48,374 bases of DNA from Kiritimatiellia bacterium (GTDB lineage: Bacteria; Verrucomicrobiota; Kiritimatiellia; JAQICX01), in the NCBI GenBank assembly GCA_027858345.1, contig JAQICX010000181.1:1-48374 (forward strand), read 5' to 3'. Shown here piece after piece: positions 18,790 through 28,511 of the stretch (its first letter is position 1; every line of letters begins with the position of its first letter). Under the pieces are notes generated by a model that was given only the letters and a program-made list of their open reading frames with translations, was not told the origin of the DNA and did no database searches. The translations under genes were made by a program, and so were the position numbers.

Positions 18790-19135
18790 GACGTTGGGTA
18801 ATCAGAAGGAGAACACGACGTTACTGCTCCCCAGAAGCGACCTGATTGGCGAGTCTCGAATGGCTCGGTGATCGGGTCGTGTACCCAGAACCCTACATCA
18901 GAGGTGATACATATCCAATGACGTGGGTCGATGATGGTGAAATCTATGCAGCGGCTGGATATCCCTTGTGGGAAGACACGAAGGATGGGCTCGATAGCGA
19001 CGCCCAAGATCGTGTCCTATTCCTCCAACAAGGGCGGCTTCTGGGGTCCTACCCTTGTAAACATCCCTGTGCCCATGTTCGGAGGGCATAGGTTCGTCGG
19101 AATTAAGAAAAAGAATTTCAGACGGAATTACAGAA
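18790..19135 (+). pseudogene. Degraded CDS fragment, frame-shifted and internally deleted
   Basis: Two reading frames carry protein-like segments: EWLGDRVVYPEPYIRGDTYPMTWVDDGEIYAAAGYPLWEDTKDGLD and then SYSSNKGGFWGPTLVNIPVPMFGGHRFVGIKKKN; no intact ORF. Confidence 0.5.
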
Positions 19136-19210
19136 TTAATAGGACAATATAAAAATGATAAGAGCAATGGTTGAACAAATTTCTGTAACAAGCAAACCAG
19201 TACTGAAAGT

Positions 19211-19590
19211 TCAGCTCAAAGCATTAATCAAAAATCCATTTAACTGAAAGCAAGCTGCAAACTTAAGGTTTTTTGTAAACATTTGTACTACAACCCTTCT
19301 TTTTCTTGTTTTTTTTGATCGTTTTTCACGCAGCCTCCTGCATAAGTCTTCTACATCAACTGATGATACTATTCTCAAACTACTCGCCAACTTTTGACCT
19401 TTTTCCGTTAAAACATACCTACTTTCTTTAGGCATTTTCTTAACAAGTCCACGCACTCTTAGTAATTTAATTCTTCTTGGTGTCCTACTTGTATATTTTT
19501 CTGTTCAACAGGTGGAAGTTTCATTGCTTCTGGATACAAGTAGTTCCTTAATTCTATATTTCTAAAACCATTTAGAACATGTTGTCCTAA
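19211..19590 (-). pseudogene. Degraded winged-helix-like protein remnant
   Basis: 81-aa ORF RGLVKKMPKESRYVLTEKGQKLASSL; upstream reverse-strand sequence in interrupted frames reads NGFRNIELRNYLYPEAMKLPPVEQK. Confidence 0.4.
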
Positions 19591-19748
19591 AGCTTAACAC
19601 TATAAAATTGTCATTTTGCAGGGTTATTTTAGGCTAATTGCTCATTTTACTAGACAGCATAACAAAAAGCTCATAAAAGTAACTTATTTTCTGTTACCTT
19701 TGAGATTTCTAAGTTAATATGTGTCTGACTTTTTAAATTGGCTCTTAA

Positions 19749-21110
19749 TTATTTATATTCCGGCAGCCACTCTTTTTCAACTTCCAAGAATTCATCACAC
19801 ATCTCTCTAATCTTATCAAGAGATAGCTCGGCAGATGTATGAGGATCAAGAAATGCAGCCTGATAAATTGAATCTTTCTTCAGGTTCAATGCAGCATCGA
19901 TAACCAAAGAGTGAACATTGATATGAGTTCTATTTAAAGCTGCAAGCTGTAAAGGCAGATCGCCAACGTAAGTCGGTTGAACACCATTCTTATCAACCAT
20001 ACATGCAACTTCAACGATGGCATCTTTTGGTAAGTTTGTGATCACACCATTATTAATGACATTGCCACCAATTCTTGCCGGCACATCAGTTTCCATAGCA
20101 TCCATAATGATTGACCCATACTCGCCAGAACGGTTATGTTTCAACTCAGGATTTCCAATAAATTCTTTTGCCTGCTTCTTCCATCCTTCAATCTGATCGA
20201 TACATCTTCTTGGGTATTCATCCAATGGAATATTAAACTCTTCAATCAACTCAGGATACTGACTCTTAATCCAATATGGATAATACTCGGCAGCATGCTC
20301 TGAAGACTCAGTAATGTAATATCCAAAGTTTCTCATCATATCCAGACGAATCATGTCACCAAATTTTTCTGCACCCTCTTTGCGGGCTTCAGCAACCTTT
20401 GCAGCAGCAATTTTCTTGATTTCAGGATAAAGATCGTTGCCATTTTCGGTAACTTCAAGCAACCATCCCATGTGGTTAATTCCGGCAACCTTCCACTGAA
20501 CATTGCTCATATCCTTTTCCATCTTAAGAATATCATTCAATAATCCGTTGGCACATCCCTGAACAGAGTGACATAAACCAACTGCCTTAACATCCGACCC
20601 ATGAAGCACGGAACCGGTAACAATTGACATAGGATTAGTATAATTCAACAACAAGGCATTCGGGCAAACATCTTCAATATCTTTAGCAACATCCAGCATC
20701 ACATTTGCTGTTCTCAAACCACGAAAAATTCCACCAATCCCTAAAGTATCTGCAATTGTCTGACGCAAACCATATTTCTTTGGAATCTCAAAATCCCAAA
20801 CAGTACAAGGTTCATAACCACCAACCTGAATAGCATTAACAACATAAGAAGCTCCACGAAGAGCATCCTTACGATTCTCAACGCCAAGGTATCCCTTAAT
20901 CTTCATTCTGCCTTCATTGATATTGTCATTCAGAGTGTTCAACATCAAACGCGACTCCTCAAGTCTTGTAGCATCAATATCATAAAGTGCAATATCTGAA
21001 TCCTTCAAAGAATCAACACACATGCTGTCACCAATAATATTCTTAACAAAAACAGTACTTCCTGCACCAACAAACGTAATCTTAGCCATCTCAATTCTCC
21101 AACTTTTCAA
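19749..21110 (-). CDS. melA: GH4 NAD-dependent alpha-galactosidase-type glycosidase (start probably 21089)
   Basis: MAKITFVGAGSTVFVKNIIGD, NYTNPMSIVT, GLCHSVQG, INHMGW, EYYPYW; GGAG RBS before MAKITF. Confidence 0.88.
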   Translation of the reverse strand: MKSWRIEMAKITFVGAGSTVFVKNIIGDSMCVDSLKDSDIALYDIDATRLEESRLMLNTLNDNINEGRMKIKGYLGVENRKDALRGASYVVNAIQVGGYEPCTVWDFEIPKKYGLRQTIADTLGIGGIFRGLRTANVMLDVAKDIEDVCPNALLLNYTNPMSIVTGSVLHGSDVKAVGLCHSVQGCANGLLNDILKMEKDMSNVQWKVAGINHMGWLLEVTENGNDLYPEIKKIAAAKVAEARKEGAEKFGDMIRLDMMRNFGYYITESSEHAAEYYPYWIKSQYPELIEEFNIPLDEYPRRCIDQIEGWKKQAKEFIGNPELKHNRSGEYGSIIMDAMETDVPARIGGNVINNGVITNLPKDAIVEVACMVDKNGVQPTYVGDLPLQLAALNRTHINVHSLVIDAALNLKKDSIYQAAFLDPHTSAELSLDKIREMCDEFLEVEKEWLPEYK

Positions 21111-21235
21111 TATTTAAAATAATAACAAATACACAACTTCATTTAAACCTTCGAATATTATAATATTAACAAATACATGTCAATCATTCCTCTTGCAAAC
21201 CACCAAAAAATACTCAGAGTTCACGGAGTGAACCG

Positions 21236-21263
21236 TTGGTTAGTTAGATAGTTAGTTAGATAG
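21236..21263. repeat. Short tandem repeat (ttagttagatag units)
   Basis: ttggttagttagatagttagttagatag. Confidence 0.6.
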
Positions 21264-21706
21264 TCGTTGTTTCCAGAGCCCATTTCCTTAATACTCGGCT
21301 AGCTCCGCAAGTCATGCGTCGTGAGTCATGCGTCGAAAAACAACTTTTCGTCCTGTCCGCCAAAGCTCCTCCCCTTGCTAAGGGGAGGTGGCGAGCAACG
21401 CGAGACGGAGGGGTGTTCCTTCATCATTCGATGTTGAACGTTCGGCGTTCTCACCATCATTAAAACCAACCCTTGTCCGCCAAAACTCACCCCGGGAACG
21501 CCGAGCTCCAGCTCGGCTCTTTATCTCAACCTCAATCTTAACCTGCGAGCAACGCGAGCTCTTCCCACTTATCACCGCTGGCTACGCCAGCGAAATTATA
21601 ATTTCCGAAAAACATTGTGGCTCTTTCTCAAAAAGAGTGGGTAACTATTTTATGTTAGTCCTTTTTTTTTCAAAAAGTGTAAAGCTATCACAGGACAAGA
21701 CACTGT

Positions 21707-23920
21707 TTACCATTTACCTTTTACAGTTTTTCCAATCCTCATCTCAAACTGCAAAACTCCCCCTGAGACCAAATCCTCATGTGAAATTTGCACATCATCA
21801 ATCTTACAATCATTATGTTTTATATTATAAACATACAGATTCTCTTGCGAGTTATTTTTTGCCAAAATCTTCAATTTCTTACTTGAATGAAGGAGCACGG
21901 TTGCTTCCTTAACCATAGGACTACCCAAAACATAAGATGGCACCCCCGGGCAAAGAGGATAGATTCCCAAAGCACTCAAAACAAACCATGATGCCATTTC
22001 GCCATTATCTTCATCGCCTGCAAAACCTTTTACATCAGCTCCATACAAATCTTGAAGTACACGTCTGACCCAATACTGGGTTTTATCAGGTCTACCAGCA
22101 ACAGCAAACAGATAAAGCAAATGATGAACAGGTTGATTGCTATGAGCATACTGACCAAAATTCACCGCAGCCATCTCAGTCATCTCATGAATCTCTTCGC
22201 CATATGCCCCAACATGAAAAGTGGGTGGCAAACTTAGCATCTTATCCAATTTGTCAAGAAAAGTTTTTTTTCCACCCATAAGTTCAATCAGACCTTTCGG
22301 ATCGTGTGGTACAGCCCAACCACATTGCCAAGCACTACCTTCTACATAAGGTCCTCCCCATGCAAACTCATCAAATGGTTCAACAAAAGTTCCATCTGAA
22401 TGTCGTCCTCGCATAAAACCAACATCACAATCAAACACATTACGATAGTTTAAAGCTCGCTCAGACATTAACTCAGCTTCTTTTGTTTTTCCAAACAACT
22501 TTGCGACTTGTGCAATACAAAAATCACCATAAGCAAAATCCAATGTTCTTGAGACACTATGCTTTGCACACTCATCTGGCACAAACCCCAAACGCATATA
22601 ATCTTTAATTGCTTGACGCCCCTGCTTCTCACTTGGAGCTTTATGCATTGCATGCTTCATCATGCCTTCAAACGCACACTCCACATCAAAACCACAAATA
22701 TTTTTAGAGACAGCATCGGCAATAACAGCATCAATATGCGTACCAATCATCACACCTGATTCTCCAGGATTAGACCACTTAGGCAACCAGCCACTTTCCT
22801 GATAATGAGCAACCCAACCATTGAGAATTTCAGTTAACTCATTTGGTGCAATAATGGATAGAAGTGGATAGACCGTTCGATGAGTATCCCAAAAACCATT
22901 TTCTGCATAGAAAACGCCAGAATAAACCGTGCCATCGTATGGACTATAATGCACGGGTTTCTTGTTTTCATCATACTCATACCATTTTCTTGGAAACAGG
23001 AATGCACGATAAAGACAACTGTAGAATGTATTCAAATCCTCATCAACAATTGGTTCAATATCTATACGCCCCAGCATCTCATTCCACGTTTCTGCAACCC
23101 CCCAGCGAACTTCATCAAAACTATGATTGCCAATTTCAACATCAAGATTCCTGTGAGCCTGTTCAACACTGATAAATGATGTGCCAATTCTAACATCCAC
23201 AGTTTTGTCATCAGTAGTAGTAAATTCTACAAATGCACCAATCTTCTCTCCTTCGCCACAAGCCTTATTCAATACTTTATTTTCATGAAAAAGCCCCGAT
23301 CTATCAAGTAATATGGAACAATTAAACTCCATAACAAAATAACCAGCAAATCCAGAGTGAACACTGCCGGAACTTGCACATGTAAAACCAGAAATAGTTC
23401 CACAATTACCATCTGAAGAAATATTGATATTCGATGTACCCTGAAAAACATCTAGTATTACTCTTCTGGATTGCTTTATCTCGGGAAACTTAACCTGCAT
23501 AAAACAGCAACGTTCAGTTGCTGTAATCTCAACATTTGTATCATAGCTTTCCAGAAATACCTTTATATAGTCTGGCTTAATGATAGACTTCTCAATATTA
23601 TAACATGATGACCTATCCTCTGCAGAAAGCAACAGTTCGCCAACTTGTGGCATTACAACAAAATGACCATAATCTTGCATCCAAGGACTTGGTTGATGCG
23701 TAGCACGAATCCCTTGAAGTTGACATTCATCAGGATGAAATATCCATTGGCCTTCAGATGTTTGCAATGTCCACGATGTCATTGCAAATGGCTTACCAAC
23801 AAGAGGCAAAGTGTTTCCATACGACCTTGAGACCACAGAACAACTCCCCTGCAATGGATTTACATATTCTAAATAATTTTTCATATATTCCTTATCAATT
23901 CTTCTATCATAAGTTATCAT
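21707..23920 (-). CDS. GH92 alpha-mannosidase-like glycoside hydrolase (start probably 23884)
   Basis: YVNPLQGS, YENGFWDTHRTVYPL, GEYVEGSAWQ-like 'GGPYVEGSAWQCGW', GFAGDEDNGEMASWFVLSALGIYPLCPGVPSYVLGSP. Confidence 0.88.
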   Translation of the reverse strand: MITYDRRIDKEYMKNYLEYVNPLQGSCSVVSRSYGNTLPLVGKPFAMTSWTLQTSEGQWIFHPDECQLQGIRATHQPSPWMQDYGHFVVMPQVGELLLSAEDRSSCYNIEKSIIKPDYIKVFLESYDTNVEITATERCCFMQVKFPEIKQSRRVILDVFQGTSNINISSDGNCGTISGFTCASSGSVHSGFAGYFVMEFNCSILLDRSGLFHENKVLNKACGEGEKIGAFVEFTTTDDKTVDVRIGTSFISVEQAHRNLDVEIGNHSFDEVRWGVAETWNEMLGRIDIEPIVDEDLNTFYSCLYRAFLFPRKWYEYDENKKPVHYSPYDGTVYSGVFYAENGFWDTHRTVYPLLSIIAPNELTEILNGWVAHYQESGWLPKWSNPGESGVMIGTHIDAVIADAVSKNICGFDVECAFEGMMKHAMHKAPSEKQGRQAIKDYMRLGFVPDECAKHSVSRTLDFAYGDFCIAQVAKLFGKTKEAELMSERALNYRNVFDCDVGFMRGRHSDGTFVEPFDEFAWGGPYVEGSAWQCGWAVPHDPKGLIELMGGKKTFLDKLDKMLSLPPTFHVGAYGEEIHEMTEMAAVNFGQYAHSNQPVHHLLYLFAVAGRPDKTQYWVRRVLQDLYGADVKGFAGDEDNGEMASWFVLSALGIYPLCPGVPSYVLGSPMVKEATVLLHSSKKLKILAKNNSQENLYVYNIKHNDCKIDDVQISHEDLVSGGVLQFEMRIGKTVKGKW

Positions 23921-24106
23921 CCTTCATTGTTTCACACCGCCTGTTTTGGCGCAACGGAGAAACATAGTAGAAAGGCTTTCCTCGCCGATCTAACCATCTA
24001 ACGACCTAATCATCTAACTAAACACCAATTTTCAATAAAAAACCAAACACGAAATTTATCAATACTCATTTCTCCCAATCCAAGGATATGCATAAGCACA
24101 TAAGTA

Positions 24107-24411
24107 TCATAGAAATCGAGACGATGCATTGGAGGCTAGTACAGACAAATACAGCCGGCATGCCTCTCTAAAGACAGCATTATTCTTAGCCGCCTCCTCA
24201 AAAGCCTTGTTACCCCCCTTTATATTCAGGCAGCGATTTGCATCTTTAATGCAAATATAATCAGTATTAGCTTTGACATATTTCAAGTCTTCATCAGTAG
24301 TCTGATTCTCATTCCTATTGCTATATTGTACTACATGAATACGTTTTTTAGTATTAATAGCAGCAATATCTAACAGTACACCTTGTTTTACAGGCAGTGT
24401 GTATTTCTTTC
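24107..24411 (-). pseudogene. Orphan C-terminal gene fragment without start codon
   Basis: Reverse-strand open frame YRKKYTLPVKQGVLLDIAAINTKKRIHVVQYSNRNENQTTDEDLKYVKANTDYICIKDANRCLNIKGGNKAFEEAAKNNAVFREACRLYLSVLASNASS* with upstream stop and no ATG. Confidence 0.4.
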
Positions 24412-24556
24412 TGTAAATTCAAATCAATCTAGGAATTGCGTTATGCTAAATTTTTAAAGCGAAAGAAATAACAATGCCCCTCTCACATTGTGTTGAATAA
24501 ATAATAACAACGTTATTAACATTTTGCAACCTATTTTCGAAAAAGGATTTGATGAA

Positions 24557-24840
24557 ATGACAGAAGGACAATATTTGATGCACCTAATTAAAACTCAGAC
24601 AAAACTTGCCTTTTGGATGAAAGAAAATATTCCAGAAGGTTTTGCAGTATTCAAACTGCCTCATATATGAGAAAAAGAGTTAGGACACGCAATATGCTGG
24701 AAATTTGGACAACCAGATTAAGAAAAACAAGGCTTGTAGCAACTTTCCCAAACGAGCAATCACTGTTCAAACTCGCATCGGCTATACTCTCAGAAATTAG
24801 CAACAATAGGAGAAATGGTAAGAACTACTAAAACATGAAA
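24557..24840 (+). pseudogene. IS256/mutator-family transposase C-terminal remnant
   Basis: Interrupted frames ...WMKENIPEGFAVFKLPHI / RTRKTRLVATFPNEQSLFKLASAILSEISNNRRNGKNY; resembles IS256 C-terminal RTRxVGxFPxxxSxLxLV... Confidence 0.6.
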
Positions 24841-25403
24841 GGTTTAATTAATTGACTTCACATTTTTTATGAATTTACAGGAAAAACGTTGCATTACCTT
24901 TTACATAAATATAGCCACCAACTTTCAAAGTCTTCAGCCAACGTGCCAATACTTTATTCACGGCTACCTTTCAATCTTTATCAGTAGCACCACCCCTACT
25001 CTTTCCATATAAAATAGAGAACCTTATCAGATTTTTTGTCAAATCTACTCTTGTTTTTTCCGAATGTTCCTGAAACAGCGGCAACACAATTTGACAACCA
25101 TTAAACACCATATAAAGTTTCTAGAATTGTACAGTCTGCAACGGTTGATTGTCCGCCATCACTGAAAATATTTCTGCCATTAAAATTAATATTTAAATTT
25201 CTACGATTTGGTGCTTGAAGTTTGTCGTTATACAATGTAAGTTACTCGGGCGTGCTGTGTAAATTACATTTTCAGAGGTGCTTTTCACGTTGCAATTGAC
25301 TCTAAGCTCCTAAATCACAACACTTTAAAGACAAAAAAAGCCATCTTTTTTTGTTTTTTCATAAAACATAAGAACTAACAACACTATTGTAAGGACAAAA
25401 AAC

Positions 25404-27386
25404 ATGAGCAACTCATATTTAGAGATGAAAACACGACTGGTGCAACATGCACTCACGATAGCTCTATTATTAACAGCAGCTTCTCTGAGTGCCTCAGAGA
25501 TATCGCTAATAAATAGTACCCCAGGAGACACCATTTCAAACATAATCCCCCTTGGTCAAAAAGAGGCAAATATAAAAATCGTTGATTACAACGACGCAAA
25601 GGCCATCACCTTTACCTGCTATAAAGACGGTGGAAATTGGCCAGGGCTCCAAATAAACCCCACCGATAAGATATGGGATCTTTCTCAATATGGTTATATT
25701 GAAGCACGTATTACTAACCTGAGTGATAAAACAGCCAAGCTCGGTTTAAAGGTTGAAGATGGCGCGGGCTTAATCACCGACTGTTGGAACGTCTCATACT
25801 TTAGTGTAAAAGCAGGCCAAACCGCAACCACAAGGGTATACCTCGACTTTTCAAAGGATGGTACCAACTACAAATTAGTCCCTTCAAAAATAAACAAAAT
25901 TCTTCTTTTTTCAAGCCCTGTTACAGCTGATTTATCATTGAGAGTTGATTCTCTTATAGTCACAGGAAAACCTGGCGACATACCAGCCAACTACATCCCA
26001 CACATAAAACCAGAGAACAACACCCTCCTCTCTTCAAAAAGAGAGATAGAATCAAAATTTGTAATCCAGAGTAAAGGTGCCTATTCAACCATAAAGAAGA
26101 AGAATGATAGTGAGATACTTTCCGTACATGCAACAGCAAAAGAGGGTGACAATCTACAGGGAATTCTTATCCGTCCCAAAAAAGCAATATGGAACCTCAC
26201 CGACTACTCACAAGTCAATTTTGAAATCTTTAACCCCGGCACATCTCCCGTTACCGTTACCTGCGAAGTTAACAATCCCGCTTGGACCAAAGGATCCGCA
26301 CTTTCAGACGCCATTAGCATTGCCCCCAAAACCCATGCAAATATCGTCGTCCCTTTTATAACTGATCAAATTTGGGATGGATCTCAAAAAGCTAAAGAGC
26401 AAATGAGAACTACCGATAGGGAATCAGAAAAAAATGTTGATAACACTATAAATGATGGTCAACAACTGCTTAACGACTGGGTTGCCGGGGTAAGCATCTA
26501 TATAAAAAGTAAAAATGAAAACCAAAGTATTATTGTCAATAGCATCAAAGGAGGTGTGCCTGAGCCATCCGTATTGCCATCATGGTCGGGGAAACGCCCT
26601 CCCGTGCCAGGGCAGTGGACCATGTCAATGGATGAGAATTTTGATGGCACAACCCTTAACAAAGAACTATGGACACCACGAATGCACTGGACAGGCTATA
26701 TTCCCAAAGAGCTCCATCGCTACAGCGAGCAAAATGTAACAGTGCGTGATGGCTACCTCAGCATTATAAGCGAGAAAAAACGTGGATATATCTATGACAC
26801 TCCAGGATTCGGATTGCCAACTAGAGAATATACAAGCGGCGCAATGACATCCTATGACAAATGGTCACAGCAGTATGGCTATTTTGAAGCTCGTATGAAA
26901 ATTCCTTCAGCCCCCGGCTTATGGCCCGCCTTTTGGATGATGCCAGATAGAGGAAGAAGTCTTGGCGACAAAGAAAAGGCAAAAACAAAAAGAGTAAACA
27001 CCAGTATTGATGGTATGGAATTTGACATAATGGAACATCTCAGTCGTCTAGGACCTTACAGATTTAACATAGCATGCCATTGGGACGGCTACGGCAAAGA
27101 TCATAAAAAAGTTGGTACTGGCAGAATATATATAGCCCCAGATAAAGATGGCTTTATCACCTGTGGTCTTCTATGGGAACCTGGAAAAGCAACATGGTAT
27201 TACAACGGTAAAGTTGTCGCCAAATGGACGAGCATGCGCATTGCAGATGCCCCCAGCTTTATTATTTTATGCACTCAAATGGGAGGATGGGAAGGCTTCG
27301 ATATTGATGACAACCAACTACCTGCAGAATTTATAGTAGATTATATTCGCGTCTGGAAAAACAAAAAGTGGGAAACAAGTAATTAA
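25404..27386 (+). CDS. Secreted GH16-family glycoside hydrolase with duplicated N-terminal beta-domains
   Basis: Signal peptide; catalytic ExDxxE as 'GMEFDIMEHL'; WPAFWMMPD; two related N-terminal repeats (INPTDKIWDLSQYGYIEARITN / IRPKKAIWNLTDYSQVNFEIFN). Confidence 0.88.
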   Translation: MSNSYLEMKTRLVQHALTIALLLTAASLSASEISLINSTPGDTISNIIPLGQKEANIKIVDYNDAKAITFTCYKDGGNWPGLQINPTDKIWDLSQYGYIEARITNLSDKTAKLGLKVEDGAGLITDCWNVSYFSVKAGQTATTRVYLDFSKDGTNYKLVPSKINKILLFSSPVTADLSLRVDSLIVTGKPGDIPANYIPHIKPENNTLLSSKREIESKFVIQSKGAYSTIKKKNDSEILSVHATAKEGDNLQGILIRPKKAIWNLTDYSQVNFEIFNPGTSPVTVTCEVNNPAWTKGSALSDAISIAPKTHANIVVPFITDQIWDGSQKAKEQMRTTDRESEKNVDNTINDGQQLLNDWVAGVSIYIKSKNENQSIIVNSIKGGVPEPSVLPSWSGKRPPVPGQWTMSMDENFDGTTLNKELWTPRMHWTGYIPKELHRYSEQNVTVRDGYLSIISEKKRGYIYDTPGFGLPTREYTSGAMTSYDKWSQQYGYFEARMKIPSAPGLWPAFWMMPDRGRSLGDKEKAKTKRVNTSIDGMEFDIMEHLSRLGPYRFNIACHWDGYGKDHKKVGTGRIYIAPDKDGFITCGLLWEPGKATWYYNGKVVAKWTSMRIADAPSFIILCTQMGGWEGFDIDDNQLPAEFIVDYIRVWKNKKWETSN

Positions 27387-27408
27387 AAAAACCTTTAAAA
27401 GGAAAAAT

Positions 27409-28392
27409 ATGAAAACGACAATATTAAGTACTCTAACAACCGCAACCATGCTGACAGGTATAGCTTTTGCGGGCAATGACAATGGTCAATTTGAATCTAA
27501 AACTGAAATTCTAAAATGGAAAGATGGTAAGCAAGCCGTATTTATGTTGGAATTTGATGATAGCTGCGTAACACATGTTAAAAATGCAATTCCCGAACTT
27601 CAAAAAAGAGGTATGGTAGGAACCTTCTACATCAACCCAGGTAACGGGCCATTTAAAAACCAAGAAAATGCATGGGAAAATGAAATTCCAGCCACAGGTA
27701 TGGAGTATGGAAACCACACTTTTACCCATAAAGGCGTGCTTACCAAAGAAGAGTTTGATAAAGAGGCAAAACAATGTAATGATACAATAAATAAATGCTT
27801 TTCTCAGCGCAATAAACGACGCCTAATCTCTTTTGGACGACCAGGTGGAGTTCCGTGGGAAATAAGTAACGAAGAAAACAGTGCCGTATTAAAAAAATAC
27901 GACCTCGTTGAACGACCCGCCTTTTTTGGCTACCCATTCCATGTAAAGACAAAGGATGAAATGTTACAATTAGTTGATAAGGCTCTTGATAAAGGTGAAA
28001 TGGGACATCATGATTTTCACGGTGTCGGCGGCGATTGGCTATCAACCCCAATGGATATGTTTATTGCTCTTCTCGACAAACTTGAGACAAATAAAGATCG
28101 TCTATGGATCACCGACCCCATCTCTTACCACAAATACCTTACCGAGCGTAACGAAACGACCATAAGCATTATTAAAGAGAGCAAAAAACAGATCGAAATC
28201 AAACTTACGTGTAAAAGTGATTCTGAGCTATACGATCTTCCCTTAACCCTTGCAACAACAACACCAGAAAACTGGCGCAAGTGTACGATTCAACAAGGGC
28301 AATTAAAAACAACCCTCCCCGTTGCAGGTGGAAGAGTTGTCTATTCCGCAAATCCTCTCACCAGTGAAATAATTATTAAATCTATTCCGTAA
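27409..28392 (+). CDS. Secreted polysaccharide deacetylase-like (NodB/CE4-type) protein
   Basis: Signal peptide; AVFMLEFDDSCVTHVKNAIPELQKRGMVGTFYINPG...GMEYGNHTFTHKG. Confidence 0.82.
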   Translation: MKTTILSTLTTATMLTGIAFAGNDNGQFESKTEILKWKDGKQAVFMLEFDDSCVTHVKNAIPELQKRGMVGTFYINPGNGPFKNQENAWENEIPATGMEYGNHTFTHKGVLTKEEFDKEAKQCNDTINKCFSQRNKRRLISFGRPGGVPWEISNEENSAVLKKYDLVERPAFFGYPFHVKTKDEMLQLVDKALDKGEMGHHDFHGVGGDWLSTPMDMFIALLDKLETNKDRLWITDPISYHKYLTERNETTISIIKESKKQIEIKLTCKSDSELYDLPLTLATTTPENWRKCTIQQGQLKTTLPVAGGRVVYSANPLTSEIIIKSIP

Positions 28393-28511
28393 TAAACGGA
28401 AAGAGCGAAACGCCACAGTCCGTTGACGGCATATAGAAATAAGCCGTTGCAGACCTTGTCGCTCTCTCAATAAAAATTCACCTAGCCGCTAACACTTCGA
28501 GATTGAGAAAA

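Noticed and set aside
21361-21600. GC-rich hairpins (cctccccttgctaaggggagg, ccgagctccagctcgg, cgctggctacgccagcg) as a novel system
   Set aside because: Look like generic intergenic repeat debris; kept only as background repeats.
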